From positions 1 to 54,258 of the forward strand of contig JAGAAX010000030.1 in NCBI GenBank assembly GCA_017614995.1: a stretch of 54,258 nucleotides of DNA. Direction: 5' to 3'. The position numbers and the translations under genes were made by a program. This document shows, in pieces, positions 49,364 to 54,258 of this stretch (positions are counted from its first letter, which is position 1; each line of letters opens with the position of its first letter). The notes under the pieces are model-generated. The model was given only the letters and a program-made list of their open reading frames with translations. It was not told the DNA's origin and searched no databases. The stretch is from Spirochaetaceae bacterium (GTDB lineage: Bacteria > Spirochaetota > Spirochaetia > Treponematales > Treponemataceae).

Positions 49364-50883
49364 ATTCTCCCTAAAAAGCAGGTAACTTTTTTTGCGTCTT
49401 TTATGCCCGGCTCTTTCTCAAGGCTCGAAACCAAATCTACTAATTCCGGTTTATAAGTCTTTTTGATGCGCCTTATGTTATCAAGGCTTAAGCCGCCCGC
49501 AATCCACAGTCTGTATTTTTTTGCAATTTCCGAAAGAAGCCCTTCGTCTATTGTCTTGCCTGTTCCGCCGATTTTGTCTTGGGTCTGTGCATCAACAAGA
49601 ATGCGCGGTTCGCCGAGCACTGCAAGCTCATCAAGCTTTTTTATGTCGTCAGCGCAAGAAATATTGACAGCGCAATAATGCGGAAGCTCCGCAAGCTCAC
49701 TGTTCTCAAGAAAAGCTTTTGCTGCTTCATACGTATGAACCTGAATAACGTCAAGCACGCCTTCGCGCACAAGCTTGTACGCTTCTTTTGCAGCTTCACT
49801 TTCAGGCTCTACGATTACACCGGCAAATTTCGGCGGCACAACGCACCGGCTTTTTACAGCTTCGCGGATTTCACGGATTTTCTGTGCGCTTACGTTGCGC
49901 TTTGACTTTGCCCAGATTATAAAGCCGAGCAAGTCAGCGCCATTTTCAGCCGCAAGAACAGCATCTTCAATGTTTGTATTTCCGCAGATTTTTACAAACG
50001 GCTTCTGCTTTTTTTCTTCAATATTAGAAGCATAATCAAGCCAGAATCTGCCGTTTGCGTTCAGGCTTGTGCCTTCAAAAGCCTTTATAAAAGCATCCGC
50101 TTTTGCCGGGTTTTTCGCGGCAGCTTCACCTAAAAGAATGCCTGAAAAGCCCATGCTGCCTGCAAAAGCCGCCGCATTGCCAGAAAGAATTCCACTTTCA
50201 AAGACAACTCTTGCGTCAGCGTCAATTGCGCGGATTTTGTTCAGCATAACGGCAGGCACAAGCATGTCAATTGAAAAATTCTTTAAGTCGCGGCTGTTTA
50301 CACCGCACACAATATGCTTGTGATTCACTTGGCGCATTACATATTCAAGCTTTTTAAGGTCTTTGTCCTTGCGGATTTCGATTAAAGCACTGATACCGAG
50401 CGACTCTGCCTTTTTTGCCATTGCAAGCATTTTCTTTGCAGAAAGAATGCGCGCAATCAAAAGAACCGCGTCTGCACCGGCTTTATACGCAAGTTCAACT
50501 TCTTTTTCGTCAAGCAGAAAGTCTTTGCGGAGCACAGCCGGACCTTGCAGGCCGGTTTCGCTTTCAAATGCGTCAACAGCGGCGCAGACTTTCATCAAGT
50601 CATCGAGTGTGCCCTTAAAGTAGTTTTTCTCTGTAAGGCAGCTAATTGCGCGCGCGCCGTTTTTGGCATATTCATACGCGGTTGCATAAGAATCAAGTGA
50701 CGGCGCAATGTCGCCCTTGCTTGGGCTTGCGCGCTTTACCTCAAGAATCGCGCCGCGTTCCGCAAGAAAAGGATGCACTTTGCGCGTTCTTTCAGCCGGA
50801 ATTTTACAGCCGTATTCAAAGCCCAAAAGCTTAATGTCTTTTTTGCGCTTTGTAACAATTTCTTTAAGAATGTTCTTCGACAT
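49360..50883 (-). CDS. trpCF: Fused indole-3-glycerol phosphate synthase / phosphoribosylanthranilate isomerase
   Basis: A 507-residue bifunctional enzyme for steps 3 and 4 of the pathway. Residues 1-260 are TrpC (ILEVKRASPSKGDIAP, LRKDFLLDEKEV, ALIEIRK, CGVNSRDLKNF). Residues about 295-507 are TrpF (FVKICGNTNIEDAVLAAENG, IQVHTYE, KIGGTGKTIDE, WIAGGLSLDNI). The fusion has the same order as in enteric bacteria. It follows trpGD after 12 bases. Confidence 0.95.
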   Translation of the reverse strand: MSKNILKEIVTKRKKDIKLLGFEYGCKIPAERTRKVHPFLAERGAILEVKRASPSKGDIAPSLDSYATAYEYAKNGARAISCLTEKNYFKGTLDDLMKVCAAVDAFESETGLQGPAVLRKDFLLDEKEVELAYKAGADAVLLIARILSAKKMLAMAKKAESLGISALIEIRKDKDLKKLEYVMRQVNHKHIVCGVNSRDLKNFSIDMLVPAVMLNKIRAIDADARVVFESGILSGNAAAFAGSMGFSGILLGEAAAKNPAKADAFIKAFEGTSLNANGRFWLDYASNIEEKKQKPFVKICGNTNIEDAVLAAENGADLLGFIIWAKSKRNVSAQKIREIREAVKSRCVVPPKFAGVIVEPESEAAKEAYKLVREGVLDVIQVHTYEAAKAFLENSELAELPHYCAVNISCADDIKKLDELAVLGEPRILVDAQTQDKIGGTGKTIDEGLLSEIAKKYRLWIAGGLSLDNIRRIKKTYKPELVDLVSSLEKEPGIKDAKKVTCFLGRI

Positions 50884-50895
50884 TCAGACACCGCC

Positions 50896-52494
50896 TTAAG
50901 CTGCCTTGCTTGCTTCAAGAATTTCGTTGAGCTTGGCAAGTGTTTTGCCCGAATCAAGCGCATCAAGAGCCATTTTGAAGCCGTCCTCAAAAGACTTTGC
51001 CTTGCCTGTAAGATAGAGCACAGCAGCCGCATTCAAGCCTACAGCATTTCTAATTGTCTTTCTACCCTTGCCGTTCATTATCTCAAGTGCAAGAGCGGCA
51101 TTTGTCTTGCCGTCGCCGCCGAGAAGCTCATTCTCGTCTGCGTCTGTAATGCCGAATTTTGCAGGGTCAATTATATATGCGTGTTCGCTGCCCTTTTCGT
51201 CAATCTGATAAACGTGGGTCAAAGCGCATGGCGAAATCTCGTCGTAGCCGTCGTCTGAGCAGACAACCATAACGCGCTTTGCACCGAGCGATTTTGCGGC
51301 GTGTGCATAATCTTTTAGCAGAGACTTTGAGTAGACACCAAGCACCTCGTATTCGGCGCGTGCCGGGTTCAAAAGCGGGCCTAAAATGTTCATAATTGTC
51401 TTGATGCCGAGTGCTTTTCTTACCGGTGCTGCAAAGCGCATTGCCGCATGGTAAACAGGAGCCATAAGAAAGCCGAAGTTTGTCTGTTCTATAAGACGGG
51501 CTGTTTTTTCAGGGCTTGCCATAATGTTTATGCCGAGATTCTCAAAAAAGTCAGCCGCGCCAGATTTAGAGCTTACGGCTCTGTTGCCATGCTTTGCCAT
51601 AGGCTGACCGCAGCTTGCGGCAACAATTGCGGCAAGCGAAGAAATATTGAAAGAACCTTTGCAGTCACCGCCTGTTCCGACGATTTCAGCAAGACCTTTT
51701 TTGCTGCATTCAAACGGTGTGCGCTTCAAAAGCAGTGTTCTTGCACAGCCAATCATCTCGCTTGTTGCCGGGCCTTTTGCAGCCATTGCCGTAAGAATTG
51801 CTGCCATAACGGCAGGCTCCATATTTCCGTCTGTAACATATTCCATAAAAAGTGCAGCCTGATCTTCAGACAAGTCTTTTTTCTCAATAAGCTGATTCAA
51901 AAATGCGCTTACATTCAGGTTGTCGCGGCGGTATTTCAAGAAAGCCTGAATAAGTTTCTGGCAGTTTTCGCTTGCAATGCTTTCCGGGTGAAACTGAATG
52001 CCCTCAATAGGCATTGTCTTGTGGCGGATTCCCATAATGTCGCCGTCATCTGCGCGGGCTGTAATCTCAAATTCTTCTGGCAGTGTAGATTCGTCAATGA
52101 CAAGCGAATGATAGCGTGTAAATTTAACCCGCTTGCCCATTGTTCTGAAAAGCCCGCGGCCGTCAAGGTTGATTTCCTCAACAATGCCATGCTTGATGAA
52201 TTTGGCCTTTATAATCTTTGCACCGAATGCTTCGGCAATTGCCTGATGTCCGAGACAAACACCAAGAACCGGGATTTTTCCTGCAAAATAGCGGATTGCC
52301 TCTTTTGAGATTCCGGCTTCAGAAGGATTACCCGGGCCAGGTGAAACAACAAGATAATTCGGGTTCATCGCCGCAAGCTCTTCAACCTTATATTCGTCGT
52401 TGCGCACAACGCGGATTTCTTCGTCAGTAGCTTCCTTGAAAGCCTGAACTACGTTAAAAGTAAAACTGTCGTAATTATCAATAAACAAAATCAT
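50896..52494 (-). CDS. trpGD: Fused anthranilate synthase glutaminase / anthranilate phosphoribosyltransferase
   Basis: A 532-residue bifunctional enzyme, nearly the same length as the E. coli TrpGD fusion. Residues 1-190 are the glutaminase: SPGPGNPSEAG, nucleophile C80 in GVCLGHQ and the HPES triad region in IQFHPESI. Residues about 200-532 are TrpD: GTGGDCKGSFNISS, AKHGNRAVSSKSGAADF and NPARAEYEVLGV. AAGGAG precedes ATG 52494, 26 bases after trpE. The glutaminase would supply ammonia to TrpE. Confidence 0.95.
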   Translation of the reverse strand: MILFIDNYDSFTFNVVQAFKEATDEEIRVVRNDEYKVEELAAMNPNYLVVSPGPGNPSEAGISKEAIRYFAGKIPVLGVCLGHQAIAEAFGAKIIKAKFIKHGIVEEINLDGRGLFRTMGKRVKFTRYHSLVIDESTLPEEFEITARADDGDIMGIRHKTMPIEGIQFHPESIASENCQKLIQAFLKYRRDNLNVSAFLNQLIEKKDLSEDQAALFMEYVTDGNMEPAVMAAILTAMAAKGPATSEMIGCARTLLLKRTPFECSKKGLAEIVGTGGDCKGSFNISSLAAIVAASCGQPMAKHGNRAVSSKSGAADFFENLGINIMASPEKTARLIEQTNFGFLMAPVYHAAMRFAAPVRKALGIKTIMNILGPLLNPARAEYEVLGVYSKSLLKDYAHAAKSLGAKRVMVVCSDDGYDEISPCALTHVYQIDEKGSEHAYIIDPAKFGITDADENELLGGDGKTNAALALEIMNGKGRKTIRNAVGLNAAAVLYLTGKAKSFEDGFKMALDALDSGKTLAKLNEILEASKAA

Positions 52495-52520
52495 AATAAG
52501 CTCCTTGCCTTTCAGGCTTT

Positions 52521-53969
52521 TTATTTTGTCAGCGTATCAATCAATGCGCCAAGTTTTTCGCAAGTTTCTGTAAATTCGCGTTCCGGGTTTGAATCGTAGA
52601 CGATGCCGCCGCCAGCCTGCAATGTGTAGACATTGCCTTTGTGGAATGTTGAGCGGATTGTAATGCAGAAGTCCAAATCACCGTTGTTCTGAATGTAGCC
52701 GACTGCGCCCGCGTAGAAGCGTCTTTTTGTCTTTTCAAGTCCGCTTACGATTTGAATTGCGTTGATTTTCGGTGCGCCCGAAACTGTACCTGCCGGAAAC
52801 GATGCACGCAAAACTTGAATCGGTTTTACGCCTTCCTGCACGATTCCTTCTGTATTTGAAACAATATGGATTACATGAGAGAAAAGCTCACATTCCATAA
52901 ACTGCGGAACAGTTACAGACTTTTCTTTGCAGACTCTGCCGAGGTCGTTTCTTGCAAGGTCAACAAGCATCAGATGCTCTGCCCTTTCTTTCGGGTCAGA
53001 AAGCAGCTTGTTCATAAGCTGTTCGTCTTCAGCCTGATTTTTGCCGCGGTGAATTGTACCCGCAATCGGATGAATACTTGCTTTGCCGCCGCGGACGCGC
53101 ACAAGGCTTTCAGGCGAAGCACCTGTCAGTTCAAAATCACCGAAATTGATGTAGAACATATAAGGGCTTGGGTTTACTTTGCGGAGCTTTCCGTAGACTG
53201 TAAGAGCGTCAGCCTTGCACTCAATCTGAACGCGGCGGCTTGGCACAGCCTGAATCAAATCGCCTGCAATAATGTGCTTTTTGAGCGTCTCGACTTTGGC
53301 GATGTACTCTTTTCTTGATTCTTCAACATCTGTAAGCATTTTGTACTCAAAATGTGTGGCAGGTTCTTCAACATAAGAAAAGTCCATGTCTGAGAGTCTG
53401 CGCTCCAATTTTGCCATTGCCTCTTCAAGGTCAATCTCGTGCTCGTTGTAGTTGAAGCCGAAAATGTGCATTGTTTCTGTAAAGTGATCAAAGATTATGT
53501 AGATATGGCCTACAACAAAGCAGCTTTCCGGCATGTTAAGCTCGTCTTTCTGCTCATAGAATCTGATGTTGTCGCAGTTGCGCGCAAATTCGTAGCTCAA
53601 ATAGCCGAGACCGCTTGTCGGCACAGGTATTTCAAGATTGTGCAGCGACGAAGGTATTTCGTTCTGTTCTGCTACATAAAGTGCCGCGTCAAGAATGTCG
53701 GCGCTCTTTTTTCTGCCGATTGCGTCAAGGCTGACAACATTTGAATCGTCAAACGGCTTTCTTTTTCCGTCTATAAGAAAAGCTATGCCGTTGTCGTCCT
53801 GAACAATTTTGAATGCCTCTTCTGTCATCAAAATCGAAAAGCGTTCTCTGCCTTTTGCAAAGCTTGCAGACTCAAGAATTGCTGTTGCCTTGATTTTTCT
53901 TGCAAGTGAATAAGGTGTATATCTTTCGCTCGACATACATTTATATAAACCGTCGCAATGTTTTTCCAT
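52521..53969 (-). CDS. trpE: Anthranilate synthase component I
   Basis: A 482-residue chorismate-using enzyme. Catalytic-region motifs are LTGASPESLVRV, AGTIHRGK, LVDLARNDLGRV and GTVSGAPKI. The N-terminal ILESAS (residues 31-36) matches the LLES motif that binds tryptophan for feedback inhibition. It is the first gene of the operon, with GGAG before ATG 53969 and a near-consensus promoter upstream. The leader is only about 50 bases and holds no attenuator peptide. Confidence 0.95.
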   Translation of the reverse strand: MEKHCDGLYKCMSSERYTPYSLARKIKATAILESASFAKGRERFSILMTEEAFKIVQDDNGIAFLIDGKRKPFDDSNVVSLDAIGRKKSADILDAALYVAEQNEIPSSLHNLEIPVPTSGLGYLSYEFARNCDNIRFYEQKDELNMPESCFVVGHIYIIFDHFTETMHIFGFNYNEHEIDLEEAMAKLERRLSDMDFSYVEEPATHFEYKMLTDVEESRKEYIAKVETLKKHIIAGDLIQAVPSRRVQIECKADALTVYGKLRKVNPSPYMFYINFGDFELTGASPESLVRVRGGKASIHPIAGTIHRGKNQAEDEQLMNKLLSDPKERAEHLMLVDLARNDLGRVCKEKSVTVPQFMECELFSHVIHIVSNTEGIVQEGVKPIQVLRASFPAGTVSGAPKINAIQIVSGLEKTKRRFYAGAVGYIQNNGDLDFCITIRSTFHKGNVYTLQAGGGIVYDSNPEREFTETCEKLGALIDTLTK

Positions 53970-54004
53970 AATTCAATTCTCCAAATAGTATTTAATTTCT
54001 TTTT

Positions 54005-54021
54005 ATAGTAACTGTTTCTAT
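54005..54021 (-). promoter_or_regulatory. Candidate TrpR operator
   Basis: A 17-base near-perfect palindrome, ATAGAAACAGTTACTAT on the minus strand, pairs ATAG/CTAT and AAC/GTT with only one mismatched position per arm. It covers positions about +1 to +17 of the predicted trp transcript. The half-site ATAG is one base from the enteric CTAG. A TrpR gene is present in the window, so it is the natural ligand. Confidence 0.55.
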
Positions 54022-54028
54022 GATTAGA

Positions 54029-54057
54029 AGTATATAAAACCGGAATAATTCTGTCAA
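54029..54057 (-). promoter_or_regulatory. Promoter of the trp operon
   Basis: On the minus strand, TTGACA (54052-54057, perfect), a 17-base spacer and TATACT (54029-54034). The start would be near 54022, at the edge of the operator palindrome. Confidence 0.9.
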
Positions 54058-54148
54058 TAGAAATATGCAAAAAAGATAGAAAATTTTGTTCTTTTTTATA
54101 GAAATTACATTTGCAGGTAATAGCCCGAATTTCGAGTTTCAGTAAAAA

Positions 54149-54177
54149 TTTACAAAAAAAGCGTAAACCTTTAAAAT
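54149..54177 (+). promoter_or_regulatory. Promoter for the plus-strand gene at the window end
   Basis: TTTACA (54149-54154), a 17-base spacer and TAAAAT (54172-54177) form a good housekeeping promoter, divergent from the trp promoter. Confidence 0.65.
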
Positions 54178-54214
54178 TTGTTTTGCCCAACAAAAAAATC
54201 AAAGGGATACGCTT

Positions 54215-54258
54215 ATGTATGAACAAATTTTATCTTTAGTAACTTTATTTTTCAAGAG
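54215..54258 (+). CDS. Start of an unidentified gene cut by the window end
   Basis: AAAGGG lies before ATG 54215, and a promoter lies at 54149. The visible codons read MYEQILSLVTLFFK, a hydrophobic start that could be a signal or membrane segment. Too little is present to identify it. Confidence 0.5.
   Translation, partial: MYEQILSLVTLFFK

Noticed and set aside
53970-54021. Attenuator or T-box before trpE
   Set aside because: The leader is about 50 bases, with no Trp-rich peptide, no T-box sequence and no terminator hairpin.

Overview
The window looks like a chromosomal segment of a gut or rumen Treponema (Spirochaetota). The best evidence is the minus-strand block at 35.4-41.3 kb. There rpsP, a KH protein, rimM, trmD and rplS run straight into a long FliK/YlqG-like protein, a free-standing FlhB C-terminal domain, an HD-GYP protein and YraN. 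Purine-rich ribosome sites, Rpn/PD-(D/E)XK transposase-like genes and an ankyrin lipoprotein fit the same group. The taxonomic call is inference.

Layout. (1) 0-7 kb: AT-rich accessory genes, all on the plus strand: a formylglutamate amidohydrolase-like protein, unknowns, an EEP phosphoesterase, a MORN-type protein, a deoxyribonucleotidase-like HAD protein, a DUF262/DUF1524 nuclease-like protein, a DUF6508-like protein and an Abi-type HEPN protein. Truncated gene pieces and hairpins lie between them. (2) 7-15.5 kb: cysteine desulfurase, a DUF4349 membrane protein, a GH94 disaccharide phosphorylase and an exported VIT/vWA/DUF2135 protein. (3) 15.5-23.9 kb, minus strand: glycerol operon (glpK, GlpA-like dehydrogenase, FAD oxidoreductase, DUF1667), lon, a PfkB kinase and tRNA-Pro. 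(4) 24-30.3 kb: an intact Rpn-like gene, a tandem non-coding repeat, two orphan Rhs C-terminal modules each followed by a putative immunity gene, and a decapitated Rpn gene next to palindromes. (5) 30.3-35.4 kb: GtrA-like protein, a large ankyrin lipoprotein, trpR, tatD and tRNA-Leu. (6) 35.4-41.3 kb: the ribosomal/flagellar-type operon. (7) 41.6-47.2 kb: small accessory genes, including an AraC HTH joined to a degenerate GyrB-type ATPase domain and a PIN/Phd toxin-antitoxin pair. (8) 47.3-54.0 kb: a complete tryptophan operon, trpE-trpGD-trpCF-trpB-trpA, with a near-consensus promoter and a palindromic operator candidate. The matching repressor gene, trpR, lies 20 kb away.

Four observations stand out. 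First, a family of intergenic palindromes recurs at five places. Its hairpins keep CAAGTTT/AAACTTG arms while the inner stem bases change in a compensating way, and copies sit beside both Rpn genes. Second, four genes (cysteine desulfurase, trpR, the PIN toxin and a histidine-phosphatase-like gene) have a -10 box exactly six bases before ATG, which predicts leaderless mRNAs. Third, the two Rhs modules share a nearly identical protein core but have unrelated tails and unrelated putative immunity genes. Fourth, the trp operon has the enteric gene order, both enteric fusions and a TrpR, which suggests lateral transfer.
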